Source: DAISJD01 sp036821645 | GTDB lineage: Bacteria > Pseudomonadota > Alphaproteobacteria > ATCC43930 > CGMCC-115725 | NCBI GenBank assembly: GCA_036821645.1 | Contig: DAISJD010000126.1 | Location: 1-9,076, forward strand | Length of the DNA: 9,076 nt | Direction: 5' to 3' | In this document: positions 1-7,377 of the stretch, in pieces | Numbering within the stretch: the first letter of the stretch is position 1 | Layout of the letters: each line of letters opens with the position of its first letter | Made by a program: the position numbers and the translations under genes | The notes under the pieces: generated by a model | Told to the model about the DNA's origin: nothing | Databases searched by the model: none | The model's input: only the letters and a program-made list of their open reading frames with translations

Positions 1-338
1 ACATTGTCTCCTGTGTCACCATCTTAAATACGGTGATCGTTTTTCAGGTTTTTTTGAGGAAATATCGAACGAACGGTCCGAAGAATACGTCCAAATGGAC
101 TTTTTGATCGTAAGGGCGAAAGAGGGAATGCGGGGCCGGTTCTGCACCGTATCGAAGCGGGGTTGGGTTAAGGATTGAGGCTGGGACCCCGGTGTGGCCG
201 TTGGGTCTCCTCGTTCGCTTGTTTCTCGGGATCGCGCGTGTCTCGGGAAGAAGGCGGTTTCGTGTTGATGTCGGTGGGTGTGGTTCGGGGGCGGCGACGA
301 TCTCGGGCGGCGGCTACATAAGCAATGACTGGGTTGAT
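1..338. other. Leader region upstream of rpoD, no gene seen
   Basis: No convincing gene is present in these 338 bases. The rpoD frame stays open upstream to a GTG at 192, but residues translated from 192-338 (Gly/Arg/Ser-rich, low complexity) do not resemble the start of any sigma-70 protein I know. I therefore treat the stretch as 5' leader. I found no clear -35/-10 pair. The region probably holds the rpoD promoter(s), because the only terminator-like structure lies at its left edge. Confidence 0.5.
16..44 (+). terminator. Possible weak terminator of an upstream gene
   Basis: A five-base stem (TCACC at 16-20, GGTGA at 32-36) encloses an 11-base AT-rich loop and is followed by TTTTT at 40-44. 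This could end transcription from a gene to the left of the window. In many alphaproteobacteria that gene is the primase gene dnaG, but nothing here proves it. The stem is short and the loop large, so this is a weak candidate. Confidence 0.25.
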
Positions 339-2321
<1,983 letters not shown>

Positions 2322-2342
2322 CGGCGAGGCTTCCCACTCAAC

Positions 2343-2382
2343 AAAAAAGGCGCTATCGACGGTCGGTCGATAGCGCCTTTTT
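2343..2382. terminator. Bidirectional intrinsic terminator between convergent genes
   Basis: A perfect 12-bp stem (GGCGCTATCGAC at 2349-2360, its complement at 2366-2377) has a five-base loop. It is flanked by A6 on the left (2343-2348) and T5 on the right (2378-2382). The symmetry lets it work for rpoD on the plus strand and for the convergent thioredoxin-like gene on the minus strand. It starts 21 bases after the rpoD stop and ends 18 bases before the stop of the minus-strand gene. Confidence 0.93.
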
Positions 2383-2400
2383 ATTGGGGTTCTGACAATC

Positions 2401-2913
2401 TTAGGAGGCGGGTTTTTCCGCCCATTTGGTCAGGCAATCGGCGATCGCCTGGGGGTCCATGCCGCGCGCATCGCCCAGGGCCAGGATCGTGTCGCCATTG
2501 GTGAGTTTATCGCTTTTCGGATCGACGACCAACACGGTCGGCACCCCTTCGAGGGTGATGCCGTAATGGGCGGGAATGTCGAGATTCTTGGTCTTGCGCC
2601 CGATATCGACCGGCACCACCTCGTAATGGGCGGCGATATAAGCCTTGATTTCCGGCACTTCAAGGGCACCCGACAGGGCCCGGCAATCGGGACACCAATT
2701 GCCGCCGAGATCGATCATCACTTGCTTGCCGCTCTTGGCGGCGCGGTCCATGGCGGCGGCGAGATCGGCCTTCGCATCGGCCGCTTCGTCATAGGGGTGT
2801 GCTACGGGGGTGAAGGCCGGGGTCGCCACTTTGAGCGGGCCATCGGCCTGGGCGACATCGGCGGCGGCGATCAGGGCAAAACCGACAAATGCTGCAAGAA
2901 GCGGGCGGGACAT
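2401..2913 (-). CDS. Exported thioredoxin-like protein with WCPDC motif
   Basis: The product is a 170-residue thioredoxin-fold protein, probably periplasmic. Residues 1-23 form a Sec-type signal peptide: MSRP, then a hydrophobic run, ending AQA before Asp24. The redox motif WCPDC (Cys74, Cys77) sits in QVMIDLGGNWCPDC, where thioredoxins have their active site. The cis-proline loop is visible as LEGVPTVLVVD. The pattern fits small thioredoxin-like thiol-disulfide proteins; the exact partner (cytochrome maturation, periplasmic disulfide reduction or another) cannot be read from sequence. I chose the ATG at 2911-2913 because a good ribosome site (AGGAAG, complement around 2920-2925) lies just upstream and the signal peptide starts there. 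The frame remains open further upstream to 3054, but that part lacks protein character. The gene converges on rpoD and shares its terminator. Confidence 0.85.
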   Translation of the reverse strand: MSRPLLAAFVGFALIAAADVAQADGPLKVATPAFTPVAHPYDEAADAKADLAAAMDRAAKSGKQVMIDLGGNWCPDCRALSGALEVPEIKAYIAAHYEVVPVDIGRKTKNLDIPAHYGITLEGVPTVLVVDPKSDKLTNGDTILALGDARGMDPQAIADCLTKWAEKPAS

Positions 2914-3032
2914 AACAAGCTTCCTAAAGAAAGGACGTAGTCGTCTATCCTTGCGCGAAGCCTGCGCCGCGTCAAGCAAGACGGTGGCGGTGGGGTTAAG
3001 CGGTGCGGCAGGATGGGATAAGGTATAATGTG

Positions 3033-3104
3033 GGAACAAAAAAAGAAATAACAAAAATTTTAGCTATTTTCACCTTGATCGACATAAAAAATCATCTTAT
3101 GTTC
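3033..3104. repeat. AT-rich 72-bp direct repeat, copy A
   Basis: This stretch begins GGAACAAAAAAAGAAATAA and contains TAGCTATTTT and CATAAAAA. It aligns without gaps to 5150-5221. The first 19 bases are identical, and about 80 percent match over the whole unit by eye. Differences show no codon-position bias clear enough to suggest a protein. Each copy lies upstream of a toxin-domain copy, so it could be a shared leader, a regulatory element or a recombination border. Confidence 0.75.
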
Positions 3105-3141
3105 TTATTTCTGATGGATTTAAGAAGAACAGATATCGTCA

Positions 3142-3390
3142 ATGGTGATGCTGGCCCCTTTGAATAAACAATGGCAGGACCGGTTACGGTTTCGCACGCT
3201 GCATACCCTGCCCTTTTTCACTGAGACGGGTCTCTGCCTTGGCAGTGGGACGATCCTGGTCAAGGGGGTGCAGGGGCGGGTGCGGTTTGTCGGATCGGAA
3301 ATCCGCGTTTTAAGCTTGCTGCGCACGGCCCTGGACCCGACCATCGCGCCTGAGAGTCTGGCCTATCTGAGGCGGGCCGACTTATGCGCA
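3142..3390 (+). pseudogene. N-terminal fragment of an unrecognised protein, joined out of frame to toxin copy A
   Basis: From ATG 3142 the frame reads as a GC-rich, coding-like stretch of about 83 residues, with segments such as LPFFTETGLCLGSGTILVKG, RVRFVGSEIRVLSLL and PESLAYLRRAD. After about 3390 base composition turns abruptly AT-rich. The same frame then runs on to 3597, antisense in character to the real toxin frame, which lies one frame back. I read this as the N-terminal part of a larger protein, perhaps the carrier of the toxin domain, that lost its middle by a deletion that also broke the frame. I do not recognise the family. No good ribosome site precedes 3142, so the true start is uncertain. 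A genuine short protein ending at 3597 is less likely. Confidence 0.4.
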
Positions 3391-3770
3391 AACGTTTCGA
3401 AGAATTATTATCTAATCCAGAAACAAGATATGGCGCTATTTTATATTTTTATTCTCAACTTGGGTTGGCGGTTGGTCAGGGCGGTGTATTTGATTATCAG
3501 CGTGAGGGAAGTTTTTTTACCGGCTATACTCAATTTAAACGGTTTCGTCACGTCTCTAATTTTAATGTCGGTCTTTATGGCCAACAAGCGGGATTGACAA
3601 AGGAAGAAATACTTTCAACTGCGGGGTTATTTGCAAGAATTTTTTCAAAAAATTATTCACCGGGGGAACCCTATGGTTTAGACCCTGAGAATTACCAATT
3701 TACTGTTCTTGGTTATGAGAAAGGTGCTTCAGGAATGTTTGAATCTTCAGGAAAAGGAGAGAAAAAATGA
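3384..3770 (+). CDS. Toxin-like C-terminal domain, copy A (possible polymorphic toxin type 44)
   Basis: This is a 128-residue, AT-rich coding sequence; the frame is open from 3354, after a TGA at 3351. It contains LLSNPETRYGAILYFYSQ, FDYQREG, the core RHVSNFNVGLYGQQAGLTKE and PYGLDPENYQFTVLGYEKGA. The NFNVGL..QQAGL..E.L..AG pattern recalls the predicted nuclease-type toxin domain Ntox44 of polymorphic toxins. That call is from memory and tentative. The TGA stop overlaps the ATG of the next gene (ATGA), with GGAGAG at 3756-3761 just upstream, a layout typical of toxin/immunity pairs. There is no signal peptide or delivery domain, so as it stands this is an orphan toxin tip. Conservation with copy B starts near residue -5 relative to ATG 3384, so that ATG is not the ancestral start. 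Confidence 0.6.
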   Translation: MRKRFEELLSNPETRYGAILYFYSQLGLAVGQGGVFDYQREGSFFTGYTQFKRFRHVSNFNVGLYGQQAGLTKEEILSTAGLFARIFSKNYSPGEPYGLDPENYQFTVLGYEKGASGMFESSGKGEKK

Positions 3771-4173
3771 TAAAAAAATACATATTTCGATTTAAAGTTT
3801 TTTTAATGTTAATTTTTTCCTGGTATTCTATTATATGGATTGGGAAGTTTTTTTTACTGTATCCTTTTGTATTGTGGAAGATCTTGGAGAATCACGTGCC
3901 ATACCCGGAGTTTTTATAAAATATTCAGATTCTTCTTGTGGCTTGCTTTTGTCAGCAAATGAATATGTAAGTATTGTGGTTGCAAGAAGTGACGGTGACT
4001 CCTATACAGAAATTTATACCTACTTACCAGAGTATTATGAGGAAAAACCTAAAATATCACTAAGAAACCCATGGACACTTGTTATAGAAATGCATGAACC
4101 CGTGTATACCGAAAAACAAGTTTCAGAATGGGATCGCTATCAGATTGTCTATGAGCTGGAAAAAGCGGATTGA
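3767..4173 (+). pseudogene. Immunity-like gene for toxin copy A, frameshifted at T8
   Basis: The gene starts at ATG 3767, overlapping the toxin stop, behind a strong GGAGAG ribosome site. The first frame encodes MIKKYIFRFKVFLML, continuing as one hydrophobic membrane segment (residues about 6-38), then stops after 49-50 residues. A second frame, one base back, continues from the same place to 4173. It reads as a soluble protein: VEDLGESRAIPGVFIKYSD, SYTEIYTYLPEYYEEKP and the tail SEWDRYQIVYELEKAD. The frames can join at the eight-T run at 3848-3855, as if one T were lost. Copy B's remnant begins MIKKY and ends SEWDRYQIVYE in a single frame, which independently supports both ends belonging to one gene. 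Role as membrane-anchored immunity protein is inferred from position. Alternatives are a sequencing error, polymerase slippage, or a short protein starting at ATG 3835. Confidence 0.6.
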
Positions 4174-4301
4174 CGATCAAAACTCAGACTATCGGGTTGA
4201 TAATGATTGGTCTGCTTTATTCTAGAAACCTTGATTTACAGTTTATGTCTGCCTATGGTAAGAAATATAAAACAGATTATATATCGACTTTTTCCGGGTA
4301 A
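4170..4301 (+). pseudogene. Small AT-rich reading frame, probably a gene remnant
   Basis: A frame open from TTG 4170 (overlapping the preceding TGA) or ATG 4203 to TAA 4299-4301 encodes at most 43 residues: a short hydrophobic start (TIGLIMIGLLYSRN), then a Lys/Tyr-rich tail (SAYGKKYKTDYISTFSG). No ribosome site is convincing and I do not recognise it. The context of decaying immunity-like genes suggests a truncated N-terminal piece of another one, but it may be non-coding. Confidence 0.2.
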
Positions 4302-4307
4302 CAATAA

Positions 4308-4780
4308 ACGAAACGAAAATATATTAAGTTTCTTCGAATTATCGGGATCATTTTTCTGGTCATTTTCATAAGCTTTGCATTGCTTGTAATGGGGCAGAGG
4401 GATATGGGATATGGGTTATATTGCGGCCCCGTCCACCATGCGGCAATGAGTCTTGATATCACCGTCCGGGATGAGATTAGAAATGATTTTATTGCCCATG
4501 CCTGGGATTCACTGTTGGAGGAAGGTTTCCGCATCAATGAACCGTATAATCGATATGACCCAGGAAGCCTTCCTTTTTCGCGGTGAAAAAAGATAAGATA
4601 GAAATTTATGTTGATCCTTCATCCTAAAATTTATATATCAGGCAGACATTACATTGTGAAAATGATATTTCAGTTTGGTGTCCGACCTGGGATAAGCTTA
4701 TCGATAAATTAAAAAACAGGTTTGGTGACAGAATGCGCTTCATTGTTCGCAAAGATTATCAATTTTACGATAAGAGATAA
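4308..4780 (+). pseudogene. Second immunity-like gene, broken (start lost, frameshift, nonsense codon)
   Basis: Reading from ACG at 4308, which would be ATG with one change, the frame gives KRKYIKFLRIIGIIFLVIF and a further hydrophobic stretch (one N-terminal membrane segment). Then come GQRDMGYGLYCGPVHHAAMS, LDITVRDEIRNDFIAHAWDS and NEPYNRYDPGSLPF, ending at TGA 4584. Moving one base back near the T5 run at 4574-4578, the next frame continues FAVKKDKIEIYVDPSS. It meets TAA at 4625-4627, then continues as SVWCPTWDKLIDKLKNRFGD and ends YQFYDKR at 4780. Joined, this would be a protein of about 157 residues with an N-terminal anchor. The family is not recognised. Its place two genes after a toxin domain, and its size and topology, suggest an additional immunity gene. 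A shorter live form (TTG 4380 or ATG 4389 to 4586) cannot be excluded. Confidence 0.45.
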
Positions 4781-4968
4781 TGAGGGATCGGTAACAAATT
4801 GTCTCTTGACGGTCGGATCGGCTTTCCTGTCGCGGCACATATCGCCTGTGATGCGATGACCGGCCTCGCGAACCCGTACCGGAATGCCAGGGTTTCGTGA
4901 GAACGGGCTTGCCAGATTGAACAAACCTGATAAAGATCGGATCACCGTCGATGGATAGCATCCGGCGA
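4781..4968. other. Unassigned stretch before the tRNA gene
   Basis: Base composition returns to GC-rich from about 4800. A short plus frame reads SLDGRIGFPVAAHIACDAMT up to TGA at about 4899, and minus-strand frames also stay open (4709-4945 and 4740-4961). None is recognised, and none has a convincing start site. It may be a leftover piece of a larger gene. I found no clear promoter for the tRNA. Confidence 0.3.
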
Positions 4969-5044
4969 GGGCCTGTAGTTCAATGGTTAGAACGCGCCGC
5001 TCATAACGGCGTTGTTGTCGGTTCGAGTCCGGCCGGGCCCACCA
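4969..5044 (+). tRNA. tRNA with anticodon CAT (Ile2 or elongator Met)
   Basis: All four arms fold. The acceptor GGGCCTG (4969-4975) pairs with CGGGCCC, with one T-G pair. The D stem is GTTC/GAAC with an eight-base loop AATGGTTA. The anticodon stem CGCCG/CGGCG holds loop CTCATAA. The T stem GTCGG/CCGGC holds loop TTCGAGT. The discriminator is A and CCA is encoded. The paired first base and the lack of a GGG/CCC anticodon stem rule out the initiator tRNA. The eight-base D loop and GGGCC-type acceptor resemble the isoleucine tRNA whose CAT anticodon is modified to lysidine by TilS, so I lean to Ile2, but elongator methionine is possible. Confidence 0.93.
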
Positions 5045-5149
5045 TGAACCCTCACCCCTTTTTTATTGATTGCGCCGTGCAACGGCGATGTCGCCGGTTG
5101 CCCTGTAGCACCCAATGGCGGCGACGGAACAGCCTTCAAGGACAATACA
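5045..5149. other. Gap between tRNA and repeat copy B
   Basis: A T6 run (5059-5064) closely follows the tRNA and may help end its transcript, though no separate hairpin is present. A GC-rich stretch at 5069-5149 reads NGDVAGCPVAPNGGDGTAFK in one frame, protein-like in composition, and runs into the repeat. It may be a fragment of the protein that once carried toxin copy B. This is weak evidence from composition alone. Confidence 0.25.
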
Positions 5150-5221
5150 GGAACAAAAAAAGAAATAAGAAAATTTTTAGCTATTTTTATCTTAAATGGC
5201 ATAAAAATTCATTTAACGTTC
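5150..5221. repeat. AT-rich 72-bp direct repeat, copy B
   Basis: This is the second copy of the unit at 3033-3104, same orientation, same length and ungapped; the starts are 2117 bases apart. The opening GGAACAAAAAAAGAAATAA is identical in both. It lies about 210 bases ahead of the conserved part of toxin copy B, while copy A lies about 265 bases ahead of its toxin domain. Recombination between the two would remove toxin copy A, its immunity genes and the tRNA. Confidence 0.75.
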
Positions 5222-5234
5222 CTATAAGTTCTGA

Positions 5235-5783
5235 GGGTGTGCGCCCGTAAAGAGGGTGCTGACATCAACGCCGCCGGATATGATTGGTCCTGTTGGGGTT
5301 CCTGTTCTCTTGCCGACGGGTGAGAGGGTTCGTGATGAAACGTCTGAGACTGGATATCTTATGTCACCTGTTGAAAATTTGTCGGTTGTTGCGGATGCGG
5401 GGCACCAGACACGCGTGGGGTTTGAATATTGACTATAGAACCCACAAACAGGGGCTGGGGCGATACTCTATTTTTATTCACGGCTTGAAGCGGCACTGGA
5501 CCATGGTGGTACATTTGACTATCAGCGGGAAGGAAATCGCATAACAGGATTTACGTAATTTCGGCAATTTCGTCATGTGTCGAATTTTAATCTTGGCCTT
5601 TTTTGTCAACAGGCTGGCATGACGAAGGAAGAGACTTTGACAATTTATGGCATATTTGCACGCTATTTTTCGAGCAATTATCAGAAAGATCAGCCCTATG
5701 GTTTGGGAAAAGAAGGCTATGACTTTATTGTACTTGGGTATGAAATAGGGGCATCGGGCATTTTTGATGACCGAAAGAAGTAA
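5235..5783 (+). pseudogene. Toxin-like C-terminal domain, copy B, with three in-frame stops
   Basis: One frame, without a frameshift, runs from about 5235 to the stop codon at 5781-5783. It first gives a segment absent from copy A (MIGPVGVPVLLPTGERVRDE from 5280, then GYLMSPVENLSVVADAG), then a domain matching copy A: NPQTGAGAILYFYSRLE, FDYQREG, VSNFNLGLFCQQAGMTKEE and PYGLGKEGYDFIVLGYEIGA. The final 68 residues share about 41 identities with copy A by hand count. Stops interrupt it at 5430 (TGA, where copy A has Leu), 5436 (TAG, Ser) and 5556 (TAA where copy A has CAA, Gln). The upstream part looks like the linker preceding a polymorphic toxin tip. A fragment from GTG 5577 could still be translated, but it lacks half the domain. 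Decay by base substitution is the simplest reading. Confidence 0.75.
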
Positions 5784-5792
5784 GATACGATC

Positions 5793-5882
5793 ATGATAAA
5801 AAAATATGACCATGGCCCTTTTGTCAAAAAACTTTCAGAATGGGATCGCTACCAGATCGTCTATGAAGACGCGAACAAGTAA
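5793..5882 (+). pseudogene. Internally deleted immunity remnant of copy B
   Basis: An intact 29-residue frame begins MIKKY and ends SEWDRYQIVYEDANK. The first five residues match the start of the immunity-like gene of copy A (ATG 3767). The last part matches its C-terminus (HEPVYTEKQVSEWDRYQIVYE), including a HGP/HEP pair before it. About 310 bases of the middle, including the membrane segment, are missing. The reading frame survives, so a short peptide could still be made, but it would lack the anchor and nearly all of the soluble domain. It sits 9 bases after the copy B toxin stop, in the same order as in copy A. Confidence 0.7.
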
Positions 5883-5975
5883 ATATTTTATCCTGTGAAG
5901 ACCCCTCGATGACGTGTGGCCCTCAATGAGCGTGCGATCCTGTCGCGTCGCCGAATCATGCCAAGGGGCCTCTGT

Positions 5976-6938
5976 TTATAACGCATTGCCTGACGCCCCG
6001 ACTTCTTTCAGGATCTCAGTCAGCCAGATGAGACCGGCATCGCGACTGGATCGGCGGTGTGTGACGAGGTCGAGGGGGGCGCTGAACCGGTCGTCGGGCA
6101 GATCCAACAGGGCCAGCGGGTAGGATTGTTGCGCCAGCACGGCAAGACGCCGGGGCAGGGTTGCGACAAGGTCGCTCGTCGCCAGGATCGGCGGCACGGC
6201 GGCGTAATGCGGCACACAGACGGCGACACGGGCCGCCGCCCCGTCGTCCGGCGTGTGATCCAGCAGCAAGCGTTCGATCCAGACCCTGCGGGCGATCCCC
6301 CGTTCGGTGAGAAACCCGTCATGGGTCGTCTCGGTCGTGCCCGTCAATTCGACGACGAGGTGATCGAATTGGAATAGGGATGCGCGGGTCAGGGGGGCCT
6401 TGGTCAAAGGATGGTCCCGGCGCACGATGATGGCTTCGTGATCGACCAACAGCGTCGTGCGCTGCATCCGATCCGGCACGGCCCCAAACCACCCGATCAC
6501 ACAATCGAGGCCGCCATCTTCCACCTGTCGCATGACATCCATCCGGTTGAATGGGAAAATTCTGAGGTTGATCTGGGGTGCTGCATGACTGAGGCGGTTG
6601 ATCACGGCGGGCAAGAGGAGGGTGGTGGCGTAATCGGTCATGGCGATCCGAAAGGTTCGGGCCGTGCGGGCCGGGTCGAACGGGGCCGTATCAAGGGCTT
6701 CGTCCAGGTGGGCAAGCCCCTGTCGGATGCCGGGGGCCAGCGCCAGCGCCCGGATCGTCGGCTCCATGCCCGTGTCGCGGGCGATGAACAAGTCGTCTTC
6801 CAAGGCAAGCCGCAACCGGGTCAAGGCGTGACTGACCGCAGACGCCGTGACCCCTAGATCGACCGCAGCCCGACTGACACTGCGACGGTGGAGGACGGCT
6901 TCAAAAACCCGTAATAAATTCAAATCAATTTTGGCCAT
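5976..6938 (-). CDS. LysR-type transcriptional regulator
   Basis: This 320-residue protein has the standard LysR length and layout. The N-terminal winged helix-turn-helix occupies residues 4-61 (DLNLLRVFEAVLHRRSVSRA, then LGVTASAVSHALTRLR and DDLF). A linker helix follows, then a periplasmic-binding-protein-like effector domain from about residue 93 (TFRIAMTDYATTLLLPAVI). DLNLLRVFEAVL and the FRIAMTDY opening resemble the NodD/NahR/DntR branch, whose members often sense aromatic compounds; the ligand here is unknown. The start ATG at 6936-6938 has a good ribosome site (AGGGGA, complement near 6946-6952). It is divergent from the efflux operon at 7081, the usual position of a LysR regulator relative to its target, so I infer it controls that operon and its own gene. 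Confidence 0.93.
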   Translation of the reverse strand: MAKIDLNLLRVFEAVLHRRSVSRAAVDLGVTASAVSHALTRLRLALEDDLFIARDTGMEPTIRALALAPGIRQGLAHLDEALDTAPFDPARTARTFRIAMTDYATTLLLPAVINRLSHAAPQINLRIFPFNRMDVMRQVEDGGLDCVIGWFGAVPDRMQRTTLLVDHEAIIVRRDHPLTKAPLTRASLFQFDHLVVELTGTTETTHDGFLTERGIARRVWIERLLLDHTPDDGAAARVAVCVPHYAAVPPILATSDLVATLPRRLAVLAQQSYPLALLDLPDDRFSAPLDLVTHRRSSRDAGLIWLTEILKEVGASGNAL

Positions 6939-6964
6939 CGATAAATCCCCTTGCGTGAATCATA

Positions 6965-6990
6965 TTCAAAACAATTGTGAAAAACTTTCA
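6965..6990. promoter_or_regulatory. Candidate LysR operator in the divergent intergenic region
   Basis: TTC at 6965-6967 and GAA at 6979-6981 are separated by 11 bases, an interrupted palindrome of the T-N11-A form bound by LysR-type proteins. A second, overlapping perfect palindrome (TGAAA-AAC-TTTCA, 6978-6990) lies beside it. Position between the divergent regulator and efflux genes fits autoregulation and activation. AT-rich sequence makes chance palindromes possible. Confidence 0.45.
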
Positions 6991-7010
6991 GTAACGTTGA
7001 TCATACAGAT

Positions 7011-7040
7011 TTGATACAGTATTTCACGAAAAATTATCTT
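7011..7040 (+). promoter_or_regulatory. Possible promoter of the efflux operon
   Basis: TTGATA at 7011-7016 matches four or more bases of the -35 consensus. TATCTT at 7035-7040 is a fair -10 at 18-base spacing. This lies about 40 bases before the ytcA-like start and just downstream of the candidate LysR operator, as expected for a LysR-activated promoter. The match is moderate only. Confidence 0.3.
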
Positions 7041-7080
7041 ATCCCACAAACAATTCTCAAATTTTTAGGGAATATCTAGT

Positions 7081-7377
7081 GTGAAATCTCCTTTTATGAA
7101 AGAGATGCGGTGGGACCATCTTTTGAATTTTTTTGGCGGGGCCGTTCTGATCCTTTGTCTGGCCGGATGTGATATGGCCCCATTGCAGCCGGTATTCGGG
7201 GCCTATTTCCCGTCTTGGATGCTGTGCGTCATTGCAGGGATCGGAGCCACGCTCGTCATGCGTCTTATTTTCATTGGGATGACGATTGAGGCGGCGTTGC
7301 CGGCCCCATTTCTCGTCTATGGTGCCTTGTTGGTTGCTTTTTCATGTTTGGCGGGGTTGCTATGGCTGCCCGCGTGA
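7081..7377 (+). CDS. ytcA: YtcA-family small membrane lipoprotein of an MdtNOP-type efflux operon
   Basis: This 98-residue protein has a lipobox LCLAGC with Cys30 as the likely lipidated residue, then DMAPLQPVFGAYFPSWMLCVIA. The segment P..P..GAY.PSW..C.IA closely matches E. coli YtcA, as I remember it, encoded beside mdtN. Two further hydrophobic segments follow (about 45-65 and 75-96). Family function is unknown; genetic linkage to an MFS/FUSC-type tripartite pump is the main clue. I chose GTG 7081 because AGGGAA at 7067-7072 sits eight bases ahead; the ATG codons at 7096 and 7105 have no such site. It is the first gene of a tight operon and overlaps mdtN by 16 bases. Confidence 0.85.
   Translation: MKSPFMKEMRWDHLLNFFGGAVLILCLAGCDMAPLQPVFGAYFPSWMLCVIAGIGATLVMRLIFIGMTIEAALPAPFLVYGALLVAFSCLAGLLWLPA

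Noticed and set aside
192..338. In-frame upstream extension of rpoD from GTG 192
   Set aside because: The 49 extra residues are Gly/Arg-rich and unlike any RpoD N-terminus I know; MATKAA at 339 fits the family.
3024..3029. Perfect TATAAT on the plus strand ahead of the repeat
   Set aside because: No -35-like sequence lies 16-18 bases upstream and there is no TG extension, so chance occurrence in an AT-rich patch is as likely; the site is not kept in repeat copy B.
4709..4961. Two overlapping minus-strand frames upstream of the tRNA
   Set aside because: They lack ribosome sites and recognisable domains, and one runs across the 3' end of the broken immunity-like gene.
4969..5044. tRNA as integration site of the island
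   Set aside because: I found no second copy of the tRNA 3' end elsewhere in the window and no integrase gene.
5284..5544. Plus-strand frame of 86 codons in toxin copy B
   Set aside because: It is a different frame from the one homologous to copy A, and its product is Arg-rich with no match to the domain.
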